DNA of 64,000 nucleotides from Erigeron canadensis (GCF_010389155.1 NC_057768.1:45673633-45737632); one strand, 5' to 3'; shown: positions 1-12,263, counted from the first letter of the stretch. Notes: a model not told the origin generated them from the sequence alone. Translations and numbers: made by a program.

Positions 1-1146
1 GATATGTTGGTTAATTTCATCAGGCTTTTCTTCATGAAGAAAATGAGCCACACCTTGGAGGATGACTACATCTTCCAAAAGAGGCACATCCTTCTTAAAC
101 CCGCCTTTTTGTATGTAGTCTTTAGCACCCATCGTGTGATAGGTCAGATCAAGATCACCCACAATGAACTTCACTGGAACTTTTATCTGAGCACCGGTCC
201 ATGGTGCAGTTAGCTCCCAGTTTCTGAAAATATATTCATGTTAATTATATCGCATACTTTATTCGTCTATATATGTATATGTTTTCATTACATGTGTAAA
301 AATATTATTATGTACCTAGTTTAAATTTAGAAAACTTACATGTTTAAGGCTCTGTAGTAGTTTAGACCTCCTGTGAAGCCCGTTTTCTCAAACTTGCTTG
401 TATAGTATGCGAGATCTTCTTTTGAAATCCATGAAGGCAGGGTTATAGGATCATCAGGTGAGGTTCCAAATCCAATACCTTTGGGTAGACAAAGTGCTTC
501 AGGCTTGCGGAAATTGAAGAAATTGCTTAAAACTCTTTCTGTTCCCCATACCGCAAATTCCCCTTCTATTTCTCCCGGTTCCTAAAATTAAACATACTAT
601 ATGCGATAATTTTAATAAAAAATAAAAAACAAAACATCTAAATCAGATGGGTTAGAATTGAACCTGAAATCTGGTAATGTAGTAATCCTTTCCATAAAGA
701 TGTTGAAGGGCATCAAGAGGTTTGTACTTGGGATTTCTTGGACTAAAAGGAACACTTAAAGCCACCAACGCTTTCACTTTATCAGGACGATAAAGACACA
801 AAGCCCAGGCCATAACCGCGCCCCAGTCATGTGCCACCACAAACACCTTATTGTTTTCCCCTGGGCCCGCCACGGCATCAATGAGAGCCACCAGGTCACC
901 AACCACATGAAGGGTGGTGAACTTGGCTGGGTCCGAGATAGGAGCACCAGTGGTGTCACCGTAGCCACGGAGATCAGGGGCTATAGCGCGATATCCGTGT
1001 GAAGCAAGGTATAGAATCTGGTGGCGCCATGTGTACCAAAGTTCTGGGAAGCCGTGGATCAGGAGAACCGTCGGGCCTTTGCCTAGCTCGGCTACGTGCA
1101 TATTTATGCCGTTGACTGCTACCATCTTGTGCTCGATCTGTTCCAT
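1..1146 (-). CDS. Soluble epoxide hydrolase (alpha/beta hydrolase), 3 exons, C-terminus cut by window edge
   Basis: Exons are complement(664..1146), (340..581) and (<1..223), joined at GT-AG sites in frame, giving about 316 residues. The family hydrolyses epoxides, including fatty-acid epoxides in cutin and defence metabolism, to vicinal diols. The order is alpha/beta-hydrolase core, cap, core. Visible residues are the oxyanion-hole HGFPELW (31-37), nucleophile Asp107 in AHDWGA, cap tyrosines Tyr156 and Tyr237, acid Asp267 in GDLDLTY and base His302 in AHFLHEE. Their spacing equals the potato StEH1 catalytic set shifted by two residues, so the enzyme should be active. Plant members are about 315-320 aa, so only a few residues are missing. 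I chose the ATG at 1146 because MEQIEHKMVAVNGINMHVAE is the canonical family N-terminus. An upstream in-frame ATG at 1272 would add 42 residues. Confidence 0.93.
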
Positions 1147-1297
1147 TTTTAGTACCACTTCTGTTTGGCTTTCTTTGTTTGTTGTTGTTGGTGTTGTTAA
1201 GTGTGTGGTTTGTGGCAAAAGGCTTTTTAAGATGTGGAGGACCCAATTCTTGAAGCCAATACATGTTTCCATCCAAAACCAAAAATTACAAAATTGT

Positions 1298-1305
1298 TAA
1301 TATAG
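1298..1305 (-). promoter_or_regulatory. Possible TATA box of the epoxide hydrolase gene
   Basis: On the minus strand the sequence reads TATATTAA about 150 bases upstream of the preferred ATG (1146). A start site about 30 bases downstream would fall near 1270, at or just past the upstream in-frame ATG (1272), which favours the shorter protein. This is inferred from motif position only. Confidence 0.3.
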
Positions 1306-2021
1306 TACTATCAATTTTGTGTAGGATATATGTGGGGATCACTTCTAGATGATCAACTACTCCAGCTAAATTATAGAGAAGAGATATGTACGTACATTAT
1401 GGTTTAAAGTGATAAAATGAAATAATTAATTCGTTTCAAAGTATATATGCCTAGCTACGTACCTTTATAAAAGCATTATTATTATTACAAAATTAAATAA
1501 ATAAATACTACTTTAAAGCTTAATTTATATCGATACTAACACGAGTATTGTGATTGAAGTGAACTACTTTAAAGCTTAATTCAATTCGTTTCCAAAAATG
1601 GTCTCTTGCTGAGCCAACCTAATACTAGATTGAAAAAAGAATTATAGCACCTAATCTATTAATTGCGATCGCATATAAGGATTGATCATACAACCAAAAT
1701 CTATGAAAATTTAGAAATCCGATATTAAGGTGTATTAACACATAACGCAGCAAAAAGTACATGAAGACTTACCCACAATTATCTCAAACAAGTGATCCGT
1801 GCATGTCGAAAAAAGGAAAATTAACCCCTAAGATATGTATATCTATTTATACCCCATACTAAAGCAAATTACCCCTTCCCCACATTTAACTATCTACCTT
1901 TGAATTATCTTATTTACCCTCAACATTTACATTACTTTCACACACCTTATCCTTAAAAACCAAAATTAGCCTTAAAAAAAAAACCACACATCACACAAAA
2001 TCACATAGTATTCCAACAAAC
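1306..2021. other. AT-rich intergenic stretch upstream of the epoxide hydrolase gene
   Basis: No coding frame, tRNA or complete transposon is visible. The region is AT-rich. The part from about 1850 to 2020 is rich in C/A runs and leads into the CACTA element. Confidence 0.5.
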
Positions 2022-2557
2022 CACTACAACAAATATCTCATTTTCTCACACTTGTTTTTTAATACTTTTAAAAAGTGTGAAAATTTTTGTTAATTTAATC
2101 ACATTTATAAGTGTATAGAAATAATTTACATTTAGAAGTGTAAAGAAATTTAAAAAATCACTATATTTATACACTTATACATGTGGAAAAAAAAAAGTTC
2201 ACACTTTTAAGTGTGTAAAAATATGTCAATTGTTCACATTCAAGAGTGTGAAAATTAATTTGTAACACCTATTTTCTTCACACACCCAATTTTCTTCACA
2301 CATGGGTAGTGTGAAGAAACCATGTGTTACAAATTAACTTTCACACTTTTAAGTGTTAAAATATTTGACAATTGTTCACACTTTTAAGTGTTAACATTTT
2401 GTTTACACATTTATAAATGTGAAAAAGTTATAATTTTTAAAATTTATTCACACCTTTAAATGTAATTTTTTTTATACATTTTTATATGTGATGATATTCA
2501 TAAATTTTCTCACACTTCTTATAACCAAGTGTGAACAAATGAACTTTTTTTGTAGTG
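2022..2557. mobile_element. Non-autonomous CACTA (En/Spm) MITE, 536 bp
   Basis: The left end reads CACTACAACAAA and the right end TTTTTTTGTAGTG, which are CACTA-type terminal inverted repeats. The 3-bp AAC at 2019-2021 and again at 2558-2560 is the expected 3-bp target duplication. The interior has no ORF. It is filled with many copies of a short palindromic motif of the form CACACTTTTAAGTGTG in both orientations, like the subterminal transposase-binding repeats of autonomous CACTA elements. Confidence 0.88.
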
Positions 2558-3735
2558 AACATACACTCACATTATAGTTTCTCTCTATGTCATACCCCCA
2601 ACTACTAACACATTTTACACACGCTCAAAAAACACCACCGCAACCACCATACCCTCTCTCTCGCCACTACCAACTATCATTCCCCCTTTTCCGTCACCAC
2701 GCTCCTTTTGCACTAGCCCCCACAAATCACCATCACCGTCGCATACCTGGCCCACATACCCTCCGGCACCACCACCCTTAAAACCACACCACCACCCCGA
2801 TCGAAAAAAACGTCGTCGCCATCCCCATATTTTTTTTTTTTTTGAAAAGTAAGTATCATTCACATTAATATACACTATCCCACAATTATGGGATAGCAAA
2901 AATTACAAAGAAAGATTGGTTACATTGAAGCTAATCCAATCTTCCCAACTAAGAGTACCTTTTTTTAGTCTACTTCTATACCACAAAAAACCTGTACATC
3001 TAATATCTGAAAACACCTTATCAATAAAATCATTCACCAAAACCACATAAATCACTACAATGAATCAACGGAAGGGCAATACAAAACGTAATGAACGCAA
3101 TTACAATCAACTTCCAAAACGACGCAAAAACACCCCGCCCCCAAACAATCGCGATTAAATGCCAGCTCCTCCTCCGACACAAAACACCGAAAATGTTTAC
3201 ATGCCGGTACCCGTGGATGATTTCTTGGGTCAAATGAACCCCGGGTTTTTTGATACTTATAGGGGGGTTGCAGGATTTGCGAATGAAAGTCAAACCAGGT
3301 ATTGCAATTTGCGACGGGTGGTTCATCACAACAATACCAAAATGTTCAAGAAGAAGTCGAAGAAGAAGAATAAATAAAAAAGGGTGGAGAGGGGAGGGGT
3401 GGCGAGACATTCCTAACATTAGGCAGTGGGCGGGGAGATAGAGAAAAACCAGAGGGGGAAGGGATGGCGAAACGCTCCCCCTACCCTTGTATAAAGTGAA
3501 AGATATCTCTGCTATTCATATTCTCAATGCCAAACTTAATTATAATAGATATTTAAAGGTATATTATTATATTTATTAGTAATACTATATAATAAATGTT
3601 ATTTTAATGATGACAGTTTATAATAAATGTATTATAGTTATTATTATTATTATTATTAATTAGCATTTTACACGTGCAATGCAGCGGCGGTGTGGTATTG
3701 GCGACGGCAGTTGGTGGTGGTGGTGGCGTGACGGG
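2558..3735. other. Degenerate repeat DNA
   Basis: This holds a C-rich stretch (about 2600-2815), a poly-T followed by AT-rich DNA at 2827 onward that resembles the 3' end of a minus-strand non-LTR retrotransposon, a perfect palindrome around 2877-2896, and a region at 3159-3480 with short open frames rich in K/R codons and purine-rich sequence. The short frames resemble no protein I can name and are probably decayed transposon sequence. A GGN-rich tract precedes the hAT insertion site near 3690-3735. Confidence 0.4.
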
Positions 3736-4228
3736 TAAGGATGACAAAAATACCCGAACCCGATTTGACCAGGGAATCCCCGAGTTGACCGGGGATGGGG
3801 ATGTGAATTTATTTTCCGATGGGGATGGGGATAGGACACCGTAAATCCCCGATCCCCGTACCCGAACCCGAAAACAATATATATATTTATTAGATTTTCT
3901 TTAAGTTTTTTCTATATGTTAGAATTATTTTTGTTTAGAGTTTTTTTGTTTAATACTTTTTATGTGTTATACATTATTTATCATTTATTTAACATAGATA
4001 TTAGTTTATATATAGAATGAAAAGGTCGAGTCACACGTTTTACTACTTATCTTATACTACATTAAATTAATGTTTATTCAAAAAAGGTATCCCCGATACC
4101 CGATGGGGATGGGTATGGGGATGAAATTTCTATCCCCGACGGGGATTGGGGTGGGGATGGGGATTACAAGTGAAAACCGGGGATGGGGATTAAGATCTTC
4201 AACAATACCCGTCCCATTGCCATTTCTA
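3736..4228. mobile_element. hAT-type MITE with polypurine subterminal arms, 493 bp
   Basis: The left terminus reads TAAGGATGACAAAAATACCCG and the right terminus, reverse-complemented, TAGAAATGGCAATGGGACGGG. The 8-bp flank GTGACGGG at 3728-3735 is repeated exactly at 4229-4236, the hallmark of hAT insertion. Both arms carry GGGGATGGGGATGGGG-type purine tracts in inverted orientation around an AT-rich centre. There is no transposase ORF. Confidence 0.82.
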
Positions 4229-5450
4229 GTGACGGGTGGTGACAGTGTGATTATTACTGTAAAAGTAATTAATATAAAAAGGGTAGTGTAGTTATTTTAA
4301 GAGTTGATGTGTCTATGTTACAAATTATTTCATTAAGATTATTATATGTATTTTAAGTGAAAATGTTTAAATTAATGAATAAAAGAGTGAAAATTAATTA
4401 ATTCATTAAGGGTATAATGGTCTTCTTGCATAGAGACATTTTTATGAGAGAGAGTATTAAAAAATGTTAAAAAGGAGGGTGTGATAATTTTTATAAAGTA
4501 GAATAGATGTATTATTATTATCTATATTACTTTATTATTGAGGTGATGTCTTGGTATAGAAAGTCATTAAATCGAGTAAGGTGGGTTGGGTAAAGCGTCG
4601 AGTAAACAATCCGAGTTGGTGGTGGTGGGAGAAATGAAGTGATTTGACAATTGGGTACATAGTAACACCACACCCTTCATTTTGAGTAGATTTAAATAGA
4701 ATTGGATTGTTTTGACAAGAAGTGTATATTACATCACAGAGTTACTCGAGTACTCATTAAACTACATAACAATTTGATCATTATGGTTACACTCCGGTGT
4801 TATTATCCAATAATATTATATATCTGCTATTTCATATTTACAATACGTATCAAAATTTTACTTAATGAAAACTTGTTTGCTCTTATTCATGAAACCGCTA
4901 TATATGTTTAACGTATATTATTGTACTAGTCTTAATACCCGTACGATGTACGAATCATTTATATACATCATAAGATTGATTTTATTTGGAAGAAATAATA
5001 TTTATTTTTAATACATCACATGCATTTCGAATTTCCAATAATAGTCTTATAGCGAGAGACATTTTTCATAAAAGTATTGGTTAAGACTATTACTCTTCAT
5101 ATTGGTAATGATTAATTTAATCTAAATCATGATGGTAAAACATAATCATTTTAAGATTTCCAACTACATGTCTTTAGATTAGTAGATAATTATATGAAAC
5201 GGGCTACAAACAGTCGATGATGACATCTGAGAGAGAATTCATACGAGTACTACTCATAAACAAGACAATTTTGACATTTTGTTCGTCCAATCAATTTAAA
5301 TGGTTACACGTATTAATGATGTAGAGACCAATATTGATGAGAATAATACTAAAGATTATATGAGCAACCACCTAATTTGAACAACCCAAAAGCAGCTATG
5401 CTCGACCATAAAACAACCTCAAAACGACTGATAACTAGACTAGCTTGAAA
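4229..5450. other. AT-rich intergenic stretch
   Basis: No supported gene or complete element is seen. The short open frames present (for example near 4702-4911) have low-complexity AT-driven translations with no recognisable domain. Confidence 0.5.
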
Positions 5451-5558
5451 CAGAGGCGATACTAAGAAAAAATCATACAGAAGGCAAAATTAAAAAACTA
5501 ATATAAAGTAAACCTAAAAGGGGTAAAATGTTAAAAACCTATAAAAAAATTTAAAAAA

Positions 5559-7011
5559 GAATTAGTTGCAGGATTCGTCCCTGTGGTTTATCTGTTTTCG
5601 TGGTTTACATCCCTACAAGAATTTTTTAACTAAAAACATCCAAATTATCAACGTTTGTTGCGGGATTTGTCCTTTTCACTGACGCCGTTTCTTTCATTCC
5701 GTGAAGTGGTGTCACATATATAATAGACGAGGGCATTTTAGTATTTTTGCCAAGTCCCACGCCTGCCCCTTTCATCCTTGTGATTTGACCAATTTTGCAC
5801 TTTACAACCCTCTCTTTGAACTGGGAAATGATCAGTTATTAACTTATTCTCCAAATCATTATGAAAAAATAAATATCCAGTATTAATAACAATAAAAAAA
5901 AAAGGAAATTAAGTTATAGATATACGAGTAATACTTTATGGAAATATACGATCAACAGCCAATACACATTTGTCCTTAGATCTAAATCCTAAAACACTCG
6001 CATATGAATCCAGATCTGGTGATGTTGATGATGACAAGGATTCCGATGAATTCAAGGACAGTTATGTTTGTGGCAACAATCCATTCCCATGACGATGACA
6101 AAGGATTCCGATGACACATTTTCCATTCAAATCCTTGGCGGTGAAGATGAATGGAAAGATGGAAAGTGTTTTTTCTGGCATCATTTTTTCAATGTCATTT
6201 ACTCCAGCAAATCGGATTGACCTTTTTTGCTTCTACCTTTTACATTCTCATCTGCTGCTATCTCTCTTTCTTCTTCATCTAACGGATGACAACCGCCTTC
6301 GATCATGACGCTTGTAACGACTCCACGAACAATACTACTGTTGCTATCTCCCATTTTCTTCTTTAATTTTTTCATTCAAAAAGAAAGTGAGTCTATTTTG
6401 TTATAACCATAAAAAAAAATTGTGTTTGAATGTGTACGTAGTTAAAAGATATGTACGGCCATTATCTTTTGCATTTGAAAAGTAAACAAAAATAGGAATG
6501 CAAGCCGTCTTCGTTATAAATCTGGAATTTGGATTTTTTTTTTTTCATGTATAGATATGGATATATATGTAAAGATAGATGTGGAAAATGGTTTCTATGT
6601 ATGTATTGATTTAGATGGAAACATTGATCTAGGAAATGAGTTATATTTGATGAAGATGATGATAAATATATATCAGTTAATTGCTCAAAAAGTAGATGGA
6701 GATGCAGAGGTGATTTGTGATTTAGAGAAAAAGGAGAAAGATGGGAAGGTAATATTTGGTAATAAAGTTTAAAAAATAAACGTAAAATAAGGAGGAAAAG
6801 GGCAAGTGGGGGCTGGGTGGGAATATACATAAGTGCCCTCGTGTGCCGAGCATGTGCCATGACTTAACGGGTAAATACTAACGCCATTAGCCAGAGGGAC
6901 GTAAGGTGCAACGAATGTGACTAGTTTGGATGTATTTGTTTAAAAATTTCAAACAGGGATGTGAACCACAAAAACGGTTAAACCATAGGGACGAATCCTG
7001 CAATTAACTCA
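5559..7011. mobile_element. Non-autonomous Mutator-like element with long TIRs
   Basis: The ends GAATTAGTTGCAGGATTCG and (reverse-complemented) GAGTTAATTGCAGGATTCG begin imperfect inverted repeats about 220 bp long, which suggests MULE. An A-rich flank (TTAAAAAA at 5551-5558 and 7012-7019) fits an 8-9 bp target duplication but is low complexity. About 850 bp of interior DNA encodes no transposase I can see. A GATGACAAGGATTCCGATGA-like motif occurs twice (about 6030 and 6093). A captured host fragment (Pack-MULE) is possible, but I do not recognise a source gene. Confidence 0.8.
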
Positions 7012-7074
7012 TTAAAAAATCTACAAAAATTTAAAAAATACATGACAAAATTTAAATTTTGAGGAGGGCATTGG

Positions 7075-7099
7075 ACCCCCCCCCCCCCCCCCCCCCCCC
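7075..7099. repeat. Poly-C homopolymer
   Basis: An uninterrupted run of some 20-25 cytosines lies just inside the right TIR of the host hAT element. Its exact length is likely unstable and sequencing-sensitive. Confidence 0.9.
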
Positions 7100-7125
7100 T
7101 CTTTAGTACCGCCTCTGGCTTGAAA

Positions 7126-7576
7126 CAACCATGATCAGATATGTCAAAACCCGAATGCGGTCTAGATTTTCTCTTTCGTCTTTTATTTTTATAAAAGCTT
7201 TGTATATCTCCTAGTTGCGTCCACTAGTAAAATAATTGAAAGATTTGAATTCATGGATTTTTTTTTTTCTTTATGTATTAGTTACTTACATGGTTAGTTG
7301 CGTGAATTTAAAGAAATTTTGGAAACACGTACAAGTAGCAATAAGAGGTCTTCAAGTTTCTATTTATACAAGTTGTTAAGGACTTAAGGAATCTAATTTT
7401 GGTTTTTTTTATTTTTTTTCAACGACATGCATTGTATCTTACTATTACCCTTATCTTTAACTTATACACATGGTTAGAGATGAAACCAAAAACTCTTAAA
7501 AAACCCTTATTAATTCATCTTCACATTTGGAAATAAACACAAACCCATATACATCCTTCCAAAATAAAAAAATTTA
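7126..7576. other. AT-rich intergenic stretch
   Basis: T-rich and A-rich runs only. No gene or bounded element is seen between the hAT element and the next MITE. Confidence 0.5.
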
Positions 7577-7915
7577 GGGCCCATTTGATTGTAAAAATGT
7601 TTTCTAATTTTTCATTTCTAATTTTTTATAAAATAAAAGTGGTTTTTATTTTGCAAAAAACAAATAAAATTTTTAAAACACCTTTTAATTTAGAAAACAT
7701 GTTAGAGATGTGAATGGTGAGGAATGAATGAAATGGAAAATGAAAAACAAGAAAAGATATTTTCAAGTAGTCTATTGAAAAATGGAAAACATTGTTTTTT
7801 GTTTTCGTTAAAAACATTCTTGGAAAACTATGATTAGAACACTTTTGTTATTTTTCATATTTTTTTTAAAAAATAAAAATGAAAAACAAATGGTGTTTTC
7901 CCCAACTAAAGGCCC
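7577..7915. mobile_element. Tourist-like (PIF/Harbinger) MITE, about 339 bp
   Basis: The ends GGGCCCATTTGATTG and (reverse complement) GGGCCTTTAGTTGGG resemble Harbinger TIRs. TTA precedes the element (7574-7576) and follows it (7916-7918), as expected for a 3-bp TTA/TAA target duplication. The interior is AT-rich and partly self-complementary. The TIRs are imperfect, so the class is probable rather than certain. Confidence 0.6.
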
Positions 7916-7918
7916 TTA

Positions 7919-10900
7919 TCAATAAACTCAATGCATCCACCGATCCACAGTCTTGATGATCACTTGGATGGGCTCAATAGAGTTTTGTGGTGTCACTATA
8001 TATAATATTGTATTTATCTACACTTTTAATAAACACACCCTTTTTAGTGTGCAGAGAATTATATACACTTTTATTTCTATATATTTTTACACAAATAAAA
8101 ACATAAAATTTGTTTTAATCTATTCATGCTAACTAAAAATCTAAACAAATGTAACATTGTTTGTACTTTGTTGCCTTTCTCGATTTATTTTTTCTTGTCA
8201 TGTTCCTCTTTTACTTTTAGTGAAGGTGTAAATATAGCTTTACCTAATAATTATAGCTTGCTTTACAAAAAGCAACAACCAAGAAACACATGGTTGTGTG
8301 TACACCATGCCTTCCCATGTGTACAGTGGCTAGCTAGCTTTACGCAAAATGGTTATCAGGATCGGGATCTAGACCGTAGGATCGTACAATCTCAAGATCC
8401 CACCAACCCAAAACTTATAGGGTCGTAGTAGGATTTATTACATAGGATCGCATAAGATTGTTCTTAAGATGCAGCAACATTCTGATGATCTGATCCTATA
8501 AAGTACTGTAGCCCAATTAAACGAGTTATTATCACTTGTTACATTCTATTTTAACTTGTGAATTTGTCACGCCTTAAACACATGGACATAGTTTGATTTT
8601 CATGAGATGATGTTCCGTGGACATAGGTTGATTTTCATGAGATGATGTTCCGTGTTCGATTATATTTTTATTCTATGTGAGAAGGTAAATATAAGACTTT
8701 TACATACTCCACCTTAGATATAGAATGTCTTAGTTACTAATTTTTTAATATTTATGGTATAATGAATAAATAATTAAATAGTCAAAATATTAAAATGTAA
8801 GATATTATATAACTAAGCTTTGGTACATGATAACATCCTTTTTTATATACATATATATTTTTTAATGATAGTAGGCTTTGGAAAAAATGATTTTAAAGTA
8901 AAAGGGCAAAGGATAATAATGGATCACTAAAAATTATAAATTGATACTAAATGTGTTCGGAGTATTTTCTAGAAACAAAAATCTAAGGCCTCACCTGTAA
9001 ATTAAGGTGGCATTTGATTCACTGTATATTATTTAAACAAATTAAATCTGTCAAAAGAATTCTAATTTGAATAATAAAATGTGACAAAATGTTTTCGTCT
9101 ACTGAAAATTCAAATGATGGATGGAGAAAGTCGACTTTACAATGTATGAGAACTAGTTGATAGCCTAAGTCCCCATATAGTAAAGGCCCCAATTAGTTAG
9201 TGCCCTCAAACTCTAGCCTTAAAGTGTATGCAAATGTATTTGGCTTTCTATTTATTATTAAAAAGTTCAAAAATCTTTTGATGGTAAAGTTTATAAAAGC
9301 ATTATATTAATCTTGAAAAATTTAAAGTATGGTGATAAATTAGATACTGACCTTCAGGAAAAAATGTAAGATTTGTACAGTTATACCTATGTAATTTCAC
9401 CATATATAGTTATGTTTTGTGGGCGTGACTTTGTACGGTACATTATTTCCTTGCCGTGTTTTACTTTCACCTTAAACTGATAAAGGCAAGATACAAGTAG
9501 CGGCCGGGTGTATATAATATACTCATTGTGGTCGCACAAGGCCAAACTAATAATGGATAATATTTTCACGTAATGATCAAAACGATAAGAATATTCATAT
9601 ATATGACTGAATATCTCGTTTTAACAAACGAGATGATTGGTCCATTAAATTTCAAAAATTAAAGTGCAGAAAGTAATTGTGTCTTTTCAAAAAAACTTAA
9701 CCATCGTTTAGATACATGTTAACACCAAATTGTTAAATATGTCTATTAAAAAGTTAGTACTATTATATGATCTTTCGATGGTACTATGGTAGTATTCAGT
9801 TATTCACTACTCACTAGTTGGTGGAGGCCCTACGTATCCACCGATGTTTTCATCTAAATGAAAAGCCCAGCCCAATTTCATATGATGGGCTCGATTAACA
9901 AAATAATATCCCGTGGCTATGCTAAATGCTAAAACCCAATAAAATAACCTTCAACCGAAAGGTCGTACGTATAGCATTCATCCGTTATCCGTATATGTTC
10001 GATAGCTATGTCTTTTGTATTATTCTTGGCTTCTTGGTTAGCTATTTATTAGACAATGTTTAATACCTTTCTCATAACCTAAAATCAAGAAAGGAACTTC
10101 TCTGCCAAAACTATTGAAGTAAGACAAAACCAACAAACAATATACGACACTACAATGAGTAGTAACATGTGTTATTTAGTCAGATTGGCATCGGTTGTCG
10201 GCTCTTCCATTTCAATTTGCAAACCTAATTGAATTTTTATTTTTATTTTTACGTTCAAAGCATCCGACCATTGCCAATTGCAGTGATATGATTGATAGTC
10301 AACACAATATATGCATATTGTGTCAGTCCAATGGTGCCATTATATTATCTTTGGGTGAATAGCATTTTTTTTTCCATTGTTTAACTTGGACTTATTAAGC
10401 AACTATACATTTAAAAATACAACAAAATATTATCACTGACAAGAGATATGAAATTGACAAAGACTTAATTGTTGTTAAACACCTCACTGACTTTGCTTTG
10501 ATAATTAACTAATCAAGTACAATTCTCACTTCACATACATTTTCCTAAGTTAATATCAATTTCACACTGTTCTATCTTCTTCTATTTTTTTTTTCTTTTT
10601 TACTTTTTAGGCAACATTTGAAAATTAGTCTTATGTCTAATAAATTGACTAGAGCTTTTATCCTTTTTCTTCATATGTGCATAAACTTTTGAGTATAACG
10701 ATATTTGTCACATGGGTCAAACAAGATTAAAGTTTTTTTGGTCAACGAATATGACATAAAGGAGTTATAACATACACGAACATCAGATAAAAATTATGTA
10801 ATTGGCACCTCCGACAATAAAGTTGATCTTACTAAAAGATACTATCAATTAAAAAGAGTTCATTCCCACCTAATTCACTAATATATTATACATCAAAATA

Positions 10901-11557
10901 ATTACTCGTATTTCTTAGTAGGAACTTTTACTTCTCATGTGTTTTTAAATTTTTACAGCTTCTTTTTATAACCTATAAACGACAAACCGAATTATAATTA
11001 TAATTATGGTAATAGTAATAATATATATAAAAAATTGGCCGGTGCCCCACAACATGTCAACATGCCTAGTTTCATGTATATGGGCCATGAATATATCAGT
11101 TTGAACATGTTTCTTGTAACGGTATGAAGAATTGTCTACACCATCTTTGCTGCACAATTCCATACAGGTGACATTAACAATACATTAGAATATGGACAAA
11201 CTACAACAGTAATTGATAAATCAATGAATAAACATTCATCCAAAATTACATAATTGGGCCAATATAACATGGTCAAAACATGGGTACATTTAACAATAAA
11301 GTTCACTCTGCAAAAATATTTAATCAACCCACAAAGTTATACATTTTTCCAACCAATCTCTGCTTTTATCATTACTTTAATGCCATACAAATAAAGGTCC
11401 CCAGTTCAATTCTTTTGAAAATAATTTTTTTTTAATAGTAGATAAAAAAAAAAAACCATCTAGCTAGGACCAGTAGACCGACATAGGAGGAGAAGAGGTA
11501 CTAATTAATTAATCGTGTTACAAATGACGTGACATACTTCTTTGGTCGACGACTGTC
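7919..11557. other. Long AT-rich intergenic region
   Basis: I find no supported gene. The open frames are short and low in complexity. A TATATAATATTG stretch with CACTTTTAA and TTAGTGTG motifs near 8000-8060 recalls CACTA subterminal repeats but has no bounded ends. A 35-bp tandem duplication at 8584 is listed separately. Confidence 0.5.
8584..8653. repeat. 35-bp tandem duplication (two copies)
   Basis: Two adjacent copies begin GGACATAG(T/G)TTGATTTTC, with a single T/G mismatch. The near-identity suggests a recent local duplication. Confidence 0.85.
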
Positions 11558-12263
11558 TCAAGTGACCAAGTAAATTGGCATAGGAGGCGAGGTTGGCATC
11601 TTATGATGACGAGTCTGATCCATATTGTTAAGTTGGGTGAGGCTAATATAAGGTATACTAATATCGAATTCACCTCGAGCTAGTGGCCCGGACGAGGCCG
11701 GGCTGCTACGAAGATGGTACGGAGTGGAGGACCCACTTTTATTAGTACTACTACTGTCCGTGAAGTACACGGGTCCAGAAAATACACGAGCACTTGAGCC
11801 ACTACTACTATAGACCAAATTGTCACATTTGTTGGTGGTGCGTTTTCGTTTGAAAAAATGAAAGGCGTTTTTCCACCAACGTTTTTGGTTTTTCTTGATT
11901 TTTTTGCTGGTGTCAATATTGTTGTCTTTGGAGATGGGCTTTTGAAGCTTGAAATGTAGGCTGTCAATAATGGATGATGATGATGATCTAAATGATGAAC
12001 TTGTTTCACGTTGTTTGTGTTTTCTTGCTTCTTCCAACACCTGTACAAAATATATGTATAGAAATGGAACACATTAGTTTGTTAATTTTTACTTTTATTG
12101 TTGATGTTGTTCTATATATACAAATGAAATATAATTAATAAAAAAGAAAAAGCAAGGGTACGGTGGGTGGTACCTGAAAGTAGTCGAGTTGAGGGTCAAA
12201 ACCATAGTCACTGAAATGTTGAGGTGGTTGTTGAAAAGGGAAAATGGGGGATTTGTTGGTCAT
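11558..12263 (-). CDS. Plant-specific unnamed basic, Ser-rich protein, 2 exons, 190 aa
   Basis: Exons are complement(12174..12263) and (11558..12040), with a GT-AG intron of 133 bp at phase 0. The protein starts MTNKSPIFPFQQPPQHFSDY and continues GFDPQLDYFQ then VLEEARKHKQRE. It has a Ser-rich segment (about 42-52), an IDSLHFKLQKPISK block, a Lys/Trp-rich basic patch KKNQKRWWKNAFHFFKRKR (about 79-97), a Ser/Gly/Thr-rich middle and a C-terminal tail ending MPIYLVT. From memory this layout matches an uncharacterised plant family with conserved FDPQxDYFQVLEEA and LQKPISK blocks, but I know no biochemical function. The basic patch could serve nuclear import or membrane association. No signal peptide or membrane segment is seen. 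The upstream leader (about 12290-12390) is pyrimidine-rich on the coding strand. Confidence 0.85.

Larger units (their letters stand above)
5451..7117. mobile_element. hAT element interrupted by a Mutator-like element
   Basis: The left terminus CAGAGGCGATACTAAG and the right terminus (reverse complement CAGAGGCGGTACTAAAG) form a TIR with one mismatch over the first 15 bases. The 8-bp GCTTGAAA at 5443-5450 recurs exactly at 7118-7125. Only about 200 bp belong to the hAT element itself. The remainder is the Mutator-like insertion at 5559-7011. A run of some 20-25 cytosines sits at the right end of the hAT part. Confidence 0.88.

Noticed and set aside
2587..2899. Open frames on both strands rich in Pro/His or Gly
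   Set aside because: They come from a C-rich low-complexity tract and show no domain. They overlap each other on opposite strands.
3159..3441. Frames with MPVPVDDFLGQMNPGF and a Lys/Arg-rich end
   Set aside because: They are short, embedded in repeat DNA, and I cannot match them to a transposase with confidence.
4930..4990. TACCCGTACGATGTACGAA motif also seen near 59210 and, loosely, 63030
   Set aside because: It looks like a common dispersed plant repeat end, but no bounded element could be defined here.
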